A stretch of 64,000 nt of DNA from NCBI RefSeq assembly GCF_023276435.1, contig NZ_JALLPO010000001.1, positions 358,813 through 422,812 of the forward strand. The letters run 5' to 3'. The stretch's first letter is position 1; every line of letters starts with the position of its first letter. Made by a program: the position numbers and the translations under genes. The notes under the pieces were generated by a model. It was not told the origin of the DNA. It did not search any database and saw only the letters and a program-made list of their open reading frames with translations. Positions 45,220-54,224 of the stretch are shown in pieces. This DNA is from Sphaerisporangium perillae. Its GTDB lineage: Bacteria; Actinomycetota; Actinomycetes; Streptosporangiales; Streptosporangiaceae.

Positions 45220-46250
45220 TCGACGCGATCGGGCACACACCGCTGGTCTCGCTCGACCTGGGCGGGGCCGCCGCCTACGCCAAGCTGGAACTGCAGAACC
45301 TGTTCGCGATGAAGGACAGGGTCGCGCGGCAGATCATCCTGGCCGCGCGCGAGTCGGGGGAGCTCGCCCCCGGCGCGGCCATCGTCGAGAGCTCCTCCGG
45401 GACGATGGCGCTCGGCATCGCCCTGGTCGGCACCGCCCTCGGTCACCCGGTGCACATCGTCACCGACCCGAGGATCGACCCGATCACCTTGGCCAAGCTC
45501 CGTTTCCTCGGCTGCTCGGTGCACGTCGTGGAGAAGATGACCTCGCACGGCTGGCAGAGCGCCCGGCTGGAACGACTGGAGCTGCTGCGCGCCGAGCTGC
45601 CCGGCTCCTTCTGGCCCCGGCAGTACAGCAACCCCGAGAACCCGCGGGCCTACGCCACCCTCGCCGCCGAACTGGTCGCCGACCTCGGGCGCATCGACGT
45701 GCTCGTCGGCGCGGTCGGCAGCGGCGGATCGCTGTGCGGCACGGCGAGGGCCCTTCGCGAGACGTTGCCCGACCTGTGGACGGTGGGGGTGGACTGCGTC
45801 GGCAGCGTCATCTTCGGCCAGCCGGACCTGCCCGGGCGGCTGCAGAGCGGCCTCGGCAACAGCCTGATCCCGGACAACGTGGACCACGCGGTGATCGACG
45901 AGATCCACTGGCTCAACGACCGCGAGGCCTTCCAGGCGACGGCCGACCTCGCGGCCGAGCAGCAGATCTTCGGCGGCAACACCGCCGGCTCGGTCTACGG
46001 CGTGCTGCGCTACCTCGCCGCGCGGGAGAGCCCCGGGACCAGGATCGTCGGCATCATGCCCGACCGGGGCGACCGCTACTGCGCCACGGTCTACGACGAG
46101 GGCCACTGGCTGGAGAAGGATCTGCACAGCCTGCCCGTCGCCGTCGCGCCGGTGGAGGTCGACCCCTCGCAGACCGTGTGGAGCTGGTCGCACTGCTTCC
46201 CCGGCGCCAGGCGCGGGGAGGTGCGATGCGAGGCCGCCTTGCCTGCGTAG
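45201..46250 (+). CDS. Cysteine synthase-like PLP enzyme (2,3-diaminobutyrate cassette)
   Basis: A 349-residue fold-type II PLP enzyme from GTG 45201 behind GAGGAGG, overlapping the kinase gene by 19 bases. PLP lysine is in NLFAMKDRVARQ, substrate loop ESSSGTMALG, phosphate loop GAVGSGGSLCG. It differs from the SbnA-like paralogue at 32258. Expected reaction: beta-replacement on phosphothreonine by an amine donor such as aspartate, giving the adduct cleaved by the lyase encoded first in the operon. The exact donor is inferred. Confidence 0.83.
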   Translation: MLHKNVIDAIGHTPLVSLDLGGAAAYAKLELQNLFAMKDRVARQIILAARESGELAPGAAIVESSSGTMALGIALVGTALGHPVHIVTDPRIDPITLAKLRFLGCSVHVVEKMTSHGWQSARLERLELLRAELPGSFWPRQYSNPENPRAYATLAAELVADLGRIDVLVGAVGSGGSLCGTARALRETLPDLWTVGVDCVGSVIFGQPDLPGRLQSGLGNSLIPDNVDHAVIDEIHWLNDREAFQATADLAAEQQIFGGNTAGSVYGVLRYLAARESPGTRIVGIMPDRGDRYCATVYDEGHWLEKDLHSLPVAVAPVEVDPSQTVWSWSHCFPGARRGEVRCEAALPA

Positions 46251-47449
46251 AGGCCAACACCACGGGCACCGGCATGATCGCGCTGCGGACCGCGGGCGAA
46301 CTCGGCCTCGACCCGCTGTTCCTCACCGGGAAGCCCGAGCGCTACCAGGGCCTCGCGGAGTCCGGGGCGCAGGTGGTGCGCTGCGACACCAACGACGCCG
46401 GGGAACTGCTCGCCGCCCTCGCCCCCCGCGCGGGGGACCTGTGCGGCGTGACCACGACCAGCGACTTCTACGTCGCCACCGTCGCGGAGCTCGCGGCCCA
46501 GCTCGGGCTGCCGGGCAACCCGCCGGAGGCCGTACGGCTCTGCCGCGACAAAGGCCGGATGCGGCGCGCGCTGGCCAAGGCCGGAGCGCGGCGGCCGCGC
46601 TTCGCGGTGCTCCACGACCAGAGCGAGACCGCCGAGGCGGTCACGCGGGTGGGGCTGCCGTGCGTGGTCAAGCCCGTCAGCGGCTCGGGCTCGGAGAACG
46701 TGCGGCTGTGCGCGTCGCAGGCCGAGGTGCGGGCGCAGGTCGCGCAGGTGCTGTCCGTGCGCACCAACATCAGGGGCCAGGCGTGCGAGCCGGCCGCGCT
46801 GGTGGAGGAGTACCTGGACGGGCCGGAGTTCAGCGTCGAGATGGTGCACACGGGCGGCGAGGCCGTGTGCGTCGGAATCGTCGCGAAGACGCTCACCGGC
46901 CGTCCGTACTTCGTCGAGTCGGGGCACGTCTACCCGGCGCCGGTCGCGAAAGCCGACGCCGAGGCGATGGAGAGCGCCGTCCGTCTCGCGCTCGCCGCGA
47001 CGGGCATCCAGCACGGACCCACCCATACGGAGGTCAAGCTGCTGTCCGACGGGGTCGCGGTCGTCGAGATCAACCCGCGGCTGGCCGGCGGCATGATCCC
47101 CGAACTGATCTCCCTGGTGGACGGCCTCGACCTGCTCGAACAGCAGATCCGCGGCGCCATCGGCCTGCCCGTGACGCTCGCGCGGAGGCGCGAGGGCCAC
47201 GCCGGCATCCGCTTCCTGGTCGCGGACCGCCCCGGCGCGGTCCGCGCCGTGTCCGGCGCGGACCAGGTCGCGGCGCTCCCCGGGATCGAGCAGGTCTCCG
47301 TCTCGGCCCGGCCGGGCGTGCGGGTGGGGCCGCCGCGCAGCGCCTACGACCGGCTCGGCCACGTGATCGCACGCGGCCGGACGGTGCCCGAACTCACCGC
47401 GCGGCTCGACCGGGCCGTCGCCGGACTCCACGTGGAGGTGGGCGAATGA
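46226..47449 (+). CDS. ATP-grasp domain ligase
   Basis: A 407-residue protein of the carbamoyl-phosphate-synthase-like ATP-grasp superfamily. Residues ~75-330 hold the fold: RDKGRMRRALAKAGARRPRF, LPCVVKPVSGSGSENVRL, LVEEYLDGPEFSVEMV, and the metal-binding VAVVEINPRLAGGMIPEL. Such enzymes form acyl-phosphate-activated amide bonds, often to an amino acid. It overlaps the PLP gene by 25 bases. It could ligate a small acid to the diamino acid made here, or make a protected dipeptide precursor; the substrate is unknown. Confidence 0.85.
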   Translation: MRGRLACVEANTTGTGMIALRTAGELGLDPLFLTGKPERYQGLAESGAQVVRCDTNDAGELLAALAPRAGDLCGVTTTSDFYVATVAELAAQLGLPGNPPEAVRLCRDKGRMRRALAKAGARRPRFAVLHDQSETAEAVTRVGLPCVVKPVSGSGSENVRLCASQAEVRAQVAQVLSVRTNIRGQACEPAALVEEYLDGPEFSVEMVHTGGEAVCVGIVAKTLTGRPYFVESGHVYPAPVAKADAEAMESAVRLALAATGIQHGPTHTEVKLLSDGVAVVEINPRLAGGMIPELISLVDGLDLLEQQIRGAIGLPVTLARRREGHAGIRFLVADRPGAVRAVSGADQVAALPGIEQVSVSARPGVRVGPPRSAYDRLGHVIARGRTVPELTARLDRAVAGLHVEVGE

Positions 47450-47739
47450 TCCGGCACATCGTGCTCTTCAAGTTGAAACCCGAATACACCTGGGCGGACG
47501 AGCGCGTCACCGAGGCGGAGCGGATGGCGGCCGACGTCGGCAAAGAGGTGGAGGACCTCCTCGAATGGCGGGCCGGCCGGAACATCTCCGAGCGCGCCAT
47601 CGCCTACGACTTCGCCGTCATGGGCCTCGTGCGCGACGAGGACGCGCTGCAGAGATACCTGCTCCACCCCTTCCACCAAGAGTCGGCGGCACGTTGGCGA
47701 GAGATCAGCGACTGGGTCATCGCCGACCTCGAAGAGTAG
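47446..47739 (+). CDS. Dabb (stress-responsive A/B barrel) protein
   Basis: A 97-residue dimeric alpha/beta-barrel protein: MIRHIVLFKLKPEYTWADERVTEAE is the classic Dabb start, with AYDFAVMGLVRDEDALQRYLLHPFHQ following. Starts by ATGA overlap with the ATP-grasp gene. Members include small cyclases and isomerases (for example olivetolic acid cyclase), so it may catalyse a rearrangement in building-block synthesis. Confidence 0.85.
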   Translation: MIRHIVLFKLKPEYTWADERVTEAERMAADVGKEVEDLLEWRAGRNISERAIAYDFAVMGLVRDEDALQRYLLHPFHQESAARWREISDWVIADLEE

Positions 47740-47753
47740 AAACCGAGGCTTCG

Positions 47754-49157
47754 ATGTTCACGATTTACCACCCGGAACTCGCCGAGACGGCCAGGTCCCT
47801 GCGCGATCGGCACCGCGCCTTCCTGGCCGGGGAGTGGGACGACGAGCGCCTGGCCAGGCACCAGGCCGACCTGCTGCGCAAGACCGTCTCCTACGTCAAG
47901 GAGCGCTCGCCGTTCTACCGCCGGAGGCTGGAGGGCTTCAGCGAGGACGACGACCTCGCCACGCTGCCCTTCACCACCAAGCAGGACCTGCGCGACGCGC
48001 AGTTCGACATGCTGTCCCGGCCGATGCACGAGGCGTGGATCTTCTACGAGACCACGGGCACCACCGGCAGGGCCACGCCGTGCCCGAGGGACGACAACGA
48101 CTCCCTGCACAACAACACCGTGCTGACCGCCTACTACGAGACCGTGTTCGCGCAGTTCGGCGACGCGCAGGTCGTCGGCGTGTCGGGTCCCACGGAGCTG
48201 CACGCGACGGGCGACACCTTCGGCGACGTCTGCCGCAACCTCGGGATCGCCGTGGCCAAGATGTGGCCGCACTCGCCGATGATCGGCTTCGACCGCGCCC
48301 TCGAGGTCATGCGCATGCTGCCCGTCACCGGGCTGTTCTGCACGCCGGGCATGGCCCTCTCGCTGGCCAAGAAGGCGAGGGAGGCCGGCCTGGACCCGGC
48401 CGCCGACTTCTCGCTCGACGTGCTCATGCTGACCGGGGAGCTGGCGTCGCCGAGCCTGCTGGCGGGCATCGGCTCGCTGTGGGGCGCGCGCGCCTACAAC
48501 TGCCTCTACGCCTCGCAGGAGGCCTCCGTCCTGGCGGCGGCGGGCGCCGACGGCGGCCTGTACACCGCGCCGCTGATCAACCACTACGAGGTCATCGACC
48601 CCGTCACGCTGCGCGCCGCGCCCGCCGACGGCGCGGGCGTGCGCCAGGGCGAGCTCGTCGTCACCAACCTCTACCAGGGGGCCAAGCCGCTCGTCCGCTA
48701 CCGGACCGGCGACATGGTGCGGCTGCACCCCGCCGACCCGGGATCGTCCATCCCCGCGCCCCGCCTGGAGGTGCTCGGCCGGGTGGGCGACCAGATCGTG
48801 CTGAACGGTCACTCCGTGACCGGCTACGACCTGGAGAACCTGCTGCTGCGGCACGTGCGCGGCTTCCTGGACTACCAGATCCGGCTCGAGAGCACGCCAT
48901 ACGGGGACGACCGGGTGAACCTGCTGCTGCACGGCGCCTCCGGCGACGACCCGGGACTGTCCCTGGCGAAGGAAGAGTGCCGCGAGCTGCTCGAGACCGA
49001 GCTGGTGATCTCGTTCGGCGACCCCGGGAGCATCACGAGCACGGGCGCGATGGTGAGCTGGAAGGCCGCCAGGGTCGTGGACGGGCGCGAGGACACCGGC
49101 GCCGGCGACGACCGGGAGGCGCGGGCCGCCCTCGCGCTGGCCGCGAGGAGAGGGTGA
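47754..49157 (+). CDS. PaaK-like AMP-dependent acyl/aryl-CoA ligase
   Basis: A 467-residue adenylate-forming enzyme of the phenylacetate-CoA ligase/coenzyme F390 synthetase family. Marks: ETTGTTGRATPCP (about residue 100, AMP-binding loop), NCLYASQEASVLA, and YRTGDMVRL with the C-terminal hinge. It may activate an aryl or prephenate-derived acid. No separate carrier protein or starter C domain is seen, so loading onto the NRPS is not obvious. Confidence 0.85.
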   Translation: MFTIYHPELAETARSLRDRHRAFLAGEWDDERLARHQADLLRKTVSYVKERSPFYRRRLEGFSEDDDLATLPFTTKQDLRDAQFDMLSRPMHEAWIFYETTGTTGRATPCPRDDNDSLHNNTVLTAYYETVFAQFGDAQVVGVSGPTELHATGDTFGDVCRNLGIAVAKMWPHSPMIGFDRALEVMRMLPVTGLFCTPGMALSLAKKAREAGLDPAADFSLDVLMLTGELASPSLLAGIGSLWGARAYNCLYASQEASVLAAAGADGGLYTAPLINHYEVIDPVTLRAAPADGAGVRQGELVVTNLYQGAKPLVRYRTGDMVRLHPADPGSSIPAPRLEVLGRVGDQIVLNGHSVTGYDLENLLLRHVRGFLDYQIRLESTPYGDDRVNLLLHGASGDDPGLSLAKEECRELLETELVISFGDPGSITSTGAMVSWKAARVVDGREDTGAGDDREARAALALAARRG

Positions 49158-50149
49158 TGCGGCCGCTGCCGGGACGCTGGGTCTACCACCGCGTCCAGGA
49201 CGAGGGCGGGATCGTCCCCTTCGACGAGGTACGGCTGCCGCCGAGCACCCAGGGCCTGCACTACGGCACCGCGGCGTTCGAGGGGATCAGGGCGCACACC
49301 GCGGAAGGGGGCGGCGCGCCGCACCTGTTCCGGGTGCGCGACCACTACCTGCGCTTCCTGCGGTCCTGCCGGTTGCTGCGCATCGACGTCGGGCTGAGCG
49401 CCGACGAGCTCACGGACGTGACGGTCGAGCTGCTGCGCCGCAACGGCGACATGGGCGACGTCTACGTCAGGCCGCTCGCCTACAAGCTGGGGCTGCTGCC
49501 GGGCACCCCGCCGGGCGTGGGGCTCTCCGGGATCTCCGCGGCCGTGACGATCGTCGTCAACAGGCTCGGCTCCTACACCGCGCCCGGCGGCGTCCGCTGC
49601 CTGATCAGCTCCTGGCGCAGGCCCTCGCACGCGGCGATCCCCGTCCAGGCGAAGGTGACCGGCGGGTACGTCAACAGCGCGCTGGCCGTCGACGACGCCC
49701 GCGCGGCCGGCTACGACGACGCGATCCTGCTGAACGACGCGGGCCAGGTGGCCGAGGCGAGCACCGCCAACGTGTTCGCGGTGCGCGGCGGGACGGTCCT
49801 GACGCCACCGCCCGACGCCGACATCCTGCCCGGCATCACCAGGGACACGGTGTTCGCGCTCGCCGCCGAACTCGGGCTGGTCGCCGTCGAGCGGCCACTG
49901 CACCCCGCCGACCTGCTGCTGGCCGACGAGGTCTTCCTCACCGGCACGGGCGTCGGCGTCACGCCGGTGATCGAGATCAACGGCAGGCCGATCGGGGCGG
50001 GCGAGCCCGGCCCGATCACCCGCCGGCTCGTGGAGCGCTACCGCCAGGTGGTCCGGGCCGAGCGCGAGGACACCCGCCGGTGGCTGACCCCGGTGGATCC
50101 CGGTGTGCCGGACCGGAGCAGGGGCGAGCTAGTGGAGCGACCGGCATGA
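49157..50149 (+). CDS. Branched-chain-type (fold type IV) aminotransferase
   Basis: A 330-residue PLP aminotransferase resembling IlvE. The PLP lysine is in VQAKVTGGYVNSALA, and LNDAGQVAEASTANVFAVRGG plus EVFLTGTGVGVTPVIEINGRPIG are family motifs. One-base overlap with the ligase gene. Next to a BacA-like gene it probably transaminates the 2-oxo acid formed from prephenate, as the aminotransferase step in bacilysin/anticapsin-type pathways, although that step uses another fold there. Confidence 0.88.
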   Translation: MRPLPGRWVYHRVQDEGGIVPFDEVRLPPSTQGLHYGTAAFEGIRAHTAEGGGAPHLFRVRDHYLRFLRSCRLLRIDVGLSADELTDVTVELLRRNGDMGDVYVRPLAYKLGLLPGTPPGVGLSGISAAVTIVVNRLGSYTAPGGVRCLISSWRRPSHAAIPVQAKVTGGYVNSALAVDDARAAGYDDAILLNDAGQVAEASTANVFAVRGGTVLTPPPDADILPGITRDTVFALAAELGLVAVERPLHPADLLLADEVFLTGTGVGVTPVIEINGRPIGAGEPGPITRRLVERYRQVVRAEREDTRRWLTPVDPGVPDRSRGELVERPA

Positions 50150-50163
50150 GAGGAGCGACCGGG

Positions 50164-50796
50164 ATGGAACTGCTCGGATGGATGGAGATCGAGAAGCTCA
50201 GTCGGGTGGTGCTGAAGGAGATCGGAACGCTCGGGCCACGGGGGACGAGCAGTGAGACGGCCGCCACCTTGCTCTGGGACAAGCTTTCCGAGCTGCCGAG
50301 CGAACCGCAGATCTCCTTGTACGAGACCTATGAGGGCGCGGGCGAGGCCCTGCTCGACCGGAGCATCAGCCACTTCATCGTGGCCAACGCCTACAGGGGC
50401 GTCAACGAGTTCTACATGGACACCCGCCTGGCGCTGGCCGGGGCGTTCATCATGGACACCCCGCTGTACGGGCTGGCGAAGCCACGTGGCAACGACGATC
50501 TCCCGCTGGCGCCGTCGATCGCCACACACCCGGCGCCCGAACCGCTGATCGCGCAGCTGCTGCCCGCGCGCTTCAAGCCGGGCAAGGTCCTGATCATGAA
50601 CTCGACCAGCGCCGCGGCCATGGCGGCGAGCGGCGGATTCAGCGACCTCGCGCTGACCACGGCGCCGTCGGTCGAGAACTACGGCCTGGAGTTCATCTCC
50701 CGCACCAGGCCCATCCGCATGGTCTGGTCGGTGTTCGTCATCGACGACACGGCCGACGACATACGCAAGGAGGACCCCGATGTTGTTCCTCGATAG
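50164..50796 (+). CDS. BacA-like prephenate decarboxylase
   Basis: About 210 residues. ATG 50164 is preferred because AGAGGAG precedes it; ATG 50146, overlapping the previous stop, is possible. The sequence resembles BacA of bacilysin synthesis: IGTLGPRGTSSETAATLL, AYRGVNEFYMDTRLALAGAFIMDTPLYGLA, ATHPAPEPLI, MNSTSAAAMAASGGFSDLALT and YGLEFISRTRPIRMVWSVF align with it segment by segment. BacA decarboxylates prephenate without aromatising the ring, giving a dihydro-hydroxyphenylpyruvate. The fold is prephenate-dehydratase-like, but the match is to the decarboxylase branch. It predicts a non-aromatic ring amino acid in the product. Confidence 0.85.
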   Translation: MELLGWMEIEKLSRVVLKEIGTLGPRGTSSETAATLLWDKLSELPSEPQISLYETYEGAGEALLDRSISHFIVANAYRGVNEFYMDTRLALAGAFIMDTPLYGLAKPRGNDDLPLAPSIATHPAPEPLIAQLLPARFKPGKVLIMNSTSAAAMAASGGFSDLALTTAPSVENYGLEFISRTRPIRMVWSVFVIDDTADDIRKEDPDVVPR

Positions 50797-51769
50797 CGAG
50801 GCCGTGCGCAAGGCCCTGCCCATGGAGCAGGCGATCGGGCTGATGGCCGGCGTCATGCGCGCGTACAGCGGGGGCGAGGTGACGCAGCCGCTGCGCACCA
50901 TCCTGCGCCCGCCGGCCGGCGACGGCGTCTTCGCCGCCATGCCCTGCCACGTCGCGGGGGACCTGCCGGGGTACGGCCTGAAGGCGATCATGCTGAAGCC
51001 GGGCAACCGGGAAAAGGGCCTGCCGGTCCACGTCGGCGTGGTGCTGGTCTTCGACCCCGGCACCGGCTACCCGCTGGCGATGCTGGACGGCGCCGAGCTC
51101 ACCGCGATCCGCACCTCGGCCGTGTCGGCGGTGGCCACCGACGCCCTGGCGGTCCCCGGCGCCGGCGACCTCGCCATCATCGGGTCCGGGGTGCAGGCGC
51201 GCGGCCATCTGGAGGCGCTCGCTCTCGTGCGAAGCCTCCGCAGGGTCCGCGTGTACAGCCCCACGGCCGCGCACGCCGAGGACTTCCGGCGCTGGGCGGC
51301 CTCCTGGCTGGACGTCCCGGTCGAGGTGATGCCCTCGGCCGGCGCCGCGCTGGCGGGCGCGGACCTCGTCTGCACCACCACCTCGGCGAAGGATCCCGTA
51401 GTGGCCGGGACGGACCTGGCGCCCGGCGCGCACGTCAACGCGGTCGGCGCCTCGGTCGCCGACGCGCGCGAGCTGTCCTCCGACGCGGTCGCCCGGTGCG
51501 CGGTGTTCGTGGACAGCAAGGAGTCGGCGGCGAGCGAGTCGGGTGACCTGCGGGTGCCGCTGGCCGAGGGGCTGACCGGGCCCGATCACGTGCTGGCGGA
51601 GCTCGGCGAGGTGCTGCTCGGGCGGCACGAGGGACGCCGCGACCCCGGGCAGATCACGCTCTACAAGTCGCTCGGCATGGCCGCGCAGGACATCGTCTCC
51701 GGCTTCGCGGCGGCGAGGTCCGCCCGCGAGCTCGGGCTCGGCATCGACGTCCCCTACCCCGCGCGATGA
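50780..51769 (+). CDS. sbnB: SbnB-like ornithine cyclodeaminase family enzyme
   Basis: A 329-residue NAD-dependent enzyme of the ornithine cyclodeaminase/mu-crystallin family. It has LAIIGSGVQARGHLEAL (Rossmann loop, about residue 130), PGYGLKAIMLKPGN with the substrate Lys, and LDGAELTAIRTSAVSAVATD. SbnB oxidatively cleaves the SbnA product to L-2,3-diaminopropionate plus 2-oxoglutarate, and an SbnA-like gene is present at 32258. AAGGAGGA precedes its ATG, and it overlaps the BacA-like gene by 17 bases. An imino-acid reductase role remains possible. Confidence 0.8.
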   Translation: MLFLDSEAVRKALPMEQAIGLMAGVMRAYSGGEVTQPLRTILRPPAGDGVFAAMPCHVAGDLPGYGLKAIMLKPGNREKGLPVHVGVVLVFDPGTGYPLAMLDGAELTAIRTSAVSAVATDALAVPGAGDLAIIGSGVQARGHLEALALVRSLRRVRVYSPTAAHAEDFRRWAASWLDVPVEVMPSAGAALAGADLVCTTTSAKDPVVAGTDLAPGAHVNAVGASVADARELSSDAVARCAVFVDSKESAASESGDLRVPLAEGLTGPDHVLAELGEVLLGRHEGRRDPGQITLYKSLGMAAQDIVSGFAAARSARELGLGIDVPYPAR

Positions 51770-52572
51770 AGATCTTCGTGGTGGACGCCTTCGCCGACGC
51801 GGCGTTCCACGGCAACCCGGCCGGGGTGTGCCTGCTCGACGAGGCACGCGACGCGCGGTGGATGCAGGCGGTGGGCGCCGAGATGAACCTCTCGGAGACC
51901 GCCTTCGTCGACCGGTACACCGCCGATCCGCGCGACGGCATGGGCCTGCGCTGGTTCACCCCCAAGGGCGAGGTCGACCTGTGCGGGCACGCGACCCTGG
52001 CCGCCGCCCACGTGCTCTGGGAGCGGGAAGGCGAGGACGTCGGCCGCCCGCTCCGCTTCGCCACGCGCAGCGGCGTGCTCGTCGCCGAACGGGCGGAGCG
52101 CGGCATCAGGCTCGACCTGCCCGCCGAGCCCGCCGAGCCCGCGGAGGTCCCCGAAGGGCTTCCTGAGGCGCTGGGCGCCAAGCCCATCTGGATGGGCCGC
52201 AACCGGTTCGACTACCTGGTCGAACTGGTCGACGAGGAGGAGGTGGCCGAGCTGCGGCCGGACTTCGCCGCGCTCAGCGCCTTCCCCGTGCGGGGGATCA
52301 TCGTGACGGCGCCGGGGCGCCGTGAGCACGACTTCGTCTCCCGCTTCTTCGCTCCCAGGCACGGCGTCGACGAGGACCCCGTGACCGGCTCGGCGCACTG
52401 CTGCCTCGGCCCGTTCTGGAGCGCCAGGCTCGGCCGGCGCGAGCTGACCGGCTACCAGCTCTCCCCTCGCGGGGGCCGTGTGCGGGTGACGACCCGCGGC
52501 GAGCGGGTCGCGCTGGACGGCGACGCGGTGATCTTCATGAGTGGAGAGCTACACGAACGGGAGGAACGATGA
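51766..52572 (+). CDS. PhzF family isomerase/epimerase-like protein
   Basis: A 268-residue protein with the diaminopimelate-epimerase-like PhzF fold. The start MKIFVVDAFADAAFHGNPAGVCLLD, then EMNLSETAFV (catalytic Glu), RWFTPKGEVDLCGHATLAAA, and DEDPVTGSAHCCLGPFW are the family motifs. PhzF moves double bonds in dihydro-hydroxyanthranilate, so here it may isomerise the BacA product, taking the place of the BacB-type step. ATGA overlap with the SbnB-like gene. Confidence 0.88.
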   Translation: MKIFVVDAFADAAFHGNPAGVCLLDEARDARWMQAVGAEMNLSETAFVDRYTADPRDGMGLRWFTPKGEVDLCGHATLAAAHVLWEREGEDVGRPLRFATRSGVLVAERAERGIRLDLPAEPAEPAEVPEGLPEALGAKPIWMGRNRFDYLVELVDEEEVAELRPDFAALSAFPVRGIIVTAPGRREHDFVSRFFAPRHGVDEDPVTGSAHCCLGPFWSARLGRRELTGYQLSPRGGRVRVTTRGERVALDGDAVIFMSGELHEREER

Positions 52573-52868
52573 CGACGTTCGTCATTGGCAACGTGGCCAC
52601 CATCGCCGACAAGGAGAAGATGGCCGTCTACCGGGAGAAGGTGCTGGCCACGCTGCAGGCGTACGGCGGCGGCTTCGCCATTCGCGGCGGCGCGTTCGAC
52701 GTGCTGGAGGGAAGCTGGCACCCCACGCACCTGTCCGTCATGGAGTTCCCCAGCGCCGAGCACGCCAGGCGCTGGTACGGCTCGCCGGAGTACGCGGAGA
52801 TCCTGCCGCTGCGCGAGGGCGTCCACATGGACCTCGTGCTGGTGGACGGGGGCGGCTCCGATGTCTGA
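52569..52868 (+). CDS. DUF1330-like small alpha/beta-barrel protein
   Basis: A 99-residue protein of the dimeric alpha/beta-barrel type: AYGGGFAIRGGAFDVLEGSWHPTHLSVMEFPSAEHARRWYGSPEYAEILPLR is the DUF1330 pattern. ATGA overlap upstream and 8-base overlap with the P450 gene. Function unknown; it is the second small barrel protein of this operon. Confidence 0.85.
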   Translation: MTTFVIGNVATIADKEKMAVYREKVLATLQAYGGGFAIRGGAFDVLEGSWHPTHLSVMEFPSAEHARRWYGSPEYAEILPLREGVHMDLVLVDGGGSDV

Positions 52869-54096
52869 GCTCCCCGACGACCTGGCCGCCCTCGACCTGG
52901 CGGACCCGCGGACGTTCCGCGCCCACGACCAGTACGAGATCTGGCGGCGCCTGCGCGCCGAGGCCCCCGTCTTCCGGAACGCCCCCCGCGGTGACCGCCC
53001 GGGGTTCTGGGCGCTCACGAAGTACGACGACATCATGGCGGTCTACAAGGACGACGAGCACTTCACCTCCGAGCGCGGCAACGTCCTGACCACGCTGCTG
53101 CAGGGCGGCGACTCCGCGGCCGGCCGCATGCTGGCGGTGACGGACGGCAAGCGCCACCAGGACCTGCGCAACGTCTTCCTCAAGGCGTTCTCGCCGCGCG
53201 CGCTGTCCTACGTCGCGGAAAGGGTGCGCGAGAACACCCGGCACAGGGTCCAGGCCGGCGTCGAGATGGGCACGTGCGACTTCGCCCGGGACGTGGCGGA
53301 GAAGATCCCGATCAACACCATCTGCGACCTGCTGGGCGTCCCCGAGGGCGACAAGGACCGCGACTACCTGCTCGACCTGACCAAGACCGCGCTGAGCAGC
53401 GACGAGGCGGACGCCGACGACGAGGACGCCGCCGAGGAGTCCCTGGTGGCGCGCAACGAGATCCTGCTCTACTTCGACGACCTGGTCACCGAGCACCGGC
53501 GCCATCCGAAGGACGACGTCATCGGCGCGATGGTCGCGAGCAGCATCGACGGGGTGCCGCTCTCCGACGACGACATCGTGTTCAACTGCTACAGCCTGAT
53601 CATCGGAGGCGACGAGACGAGCCGCCTCACCATGATCGGAATGGTCCCCGCGATGCTGGACCACCCCGACCAGTGGGCCGCGTTCAAGAACGGCGACGCG
53701 GAGACCAAGACCGCCGTGGACGAGATCCTGCGCTGGGTGAGCCCCGCCATGCACTTCGGCAGGACCGCGCTCCAGGACGTCACCGTGCGAGGGACGAAGA
53801 TCTCCGCGGGCGACATCGTCACGTTGTGGAACTCCTCCGCCAACAGGGACGAGGAGATCTTCGACGCCCCGGAACGCCTGGACCTGCGGAGATCGCCCAA
53901 CAGGCACGCGACCTTCGGCTACGGGCCGCACTTCTGCCTGGGCGCCTACCTCGGGCGCACGGAGGTCGGCGCGATGCTGGAGGCGCTGCGGGAATTCGTC
54001 GGGGAAATGCACATCACGGCGGAACCCGAGCTGGTCCATTCCAATCTGCTGAGTGGAATCAGCAGCCTTCAGGTGAAACTCCTCCCGGCCGAATAG
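52861..54096 (+). CDS. Cytochrome P450
   Basis: A 411-residue bacterial class I P450. Heme loop FGYGPHFCLGAYLG with Cys359; ExxR helix VDEILRWVSP; the I-helix reads GGDETSR, with Gly instead of the usual Ala before Gly but the oxygen-activating Thr kept. Starts at ATG 52861. As the last gene before the NRPS it probably hydroxylates or otherwise oxidises a residue, possibly on a carrier domain. No ferredoxin gene is seen nearby. Confidence 0.93.
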   Translation: MSELPDDLAALDLADPRTFRAHDQYEIWRRLRAEAPVFRNAPRGDRPGFWALTKYDDIMAVYKDDEHFTSERGNVLTTLLQGGDSAAGRMLAVTDGKRHQDLRNVFLKAFSPRALSYVAERVRENTRHRVQAGVEMGTCDFARDVAEKIPINTICDLLGVPEGDKDRDYLLDLTKTALSSDEADADDEDAAEESLVARNEILLYFDDLVTEHRRHPKDDVIGAMVASSIDGVPLSDDDIVFNCYSLIIGGDETSRLTMIGMVPAMLDHPDQWAAFKNGDAETKTAVDEILRWVSPAMHFGRTALQDVTVRGTKISAGDIVTLWNSSANRDEEIFDAPERLDLRRSPNRHATFGYGPHFCLGAYLGRTEVGAMLEALREFVGEMHITAEPELVHSNLLSGISSLQVKLLPAE

Positions 54097-54224
54097 CACG
54101 GCCGTGTGAATGCTCGGATGAGAACGCGGGAATTCGCCCGGCGATGCGCGCCCGATAACGAGACGAAACGGCGCGTTTTTAGACTCGGTCCGTCGGGGCG
54201 CGAATAGTGAGTAGGAGTCAAGGG

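Noticed and set aside
50146..50796. Considered as a standard prephenate dehydratase for phenylalanine synthesis.
   Set aside because: It is shorter, lacks the C-terminal ACT regulatory domain, and matches BacA along its whole length, including the DTPLYGLA and STSAAA segments.
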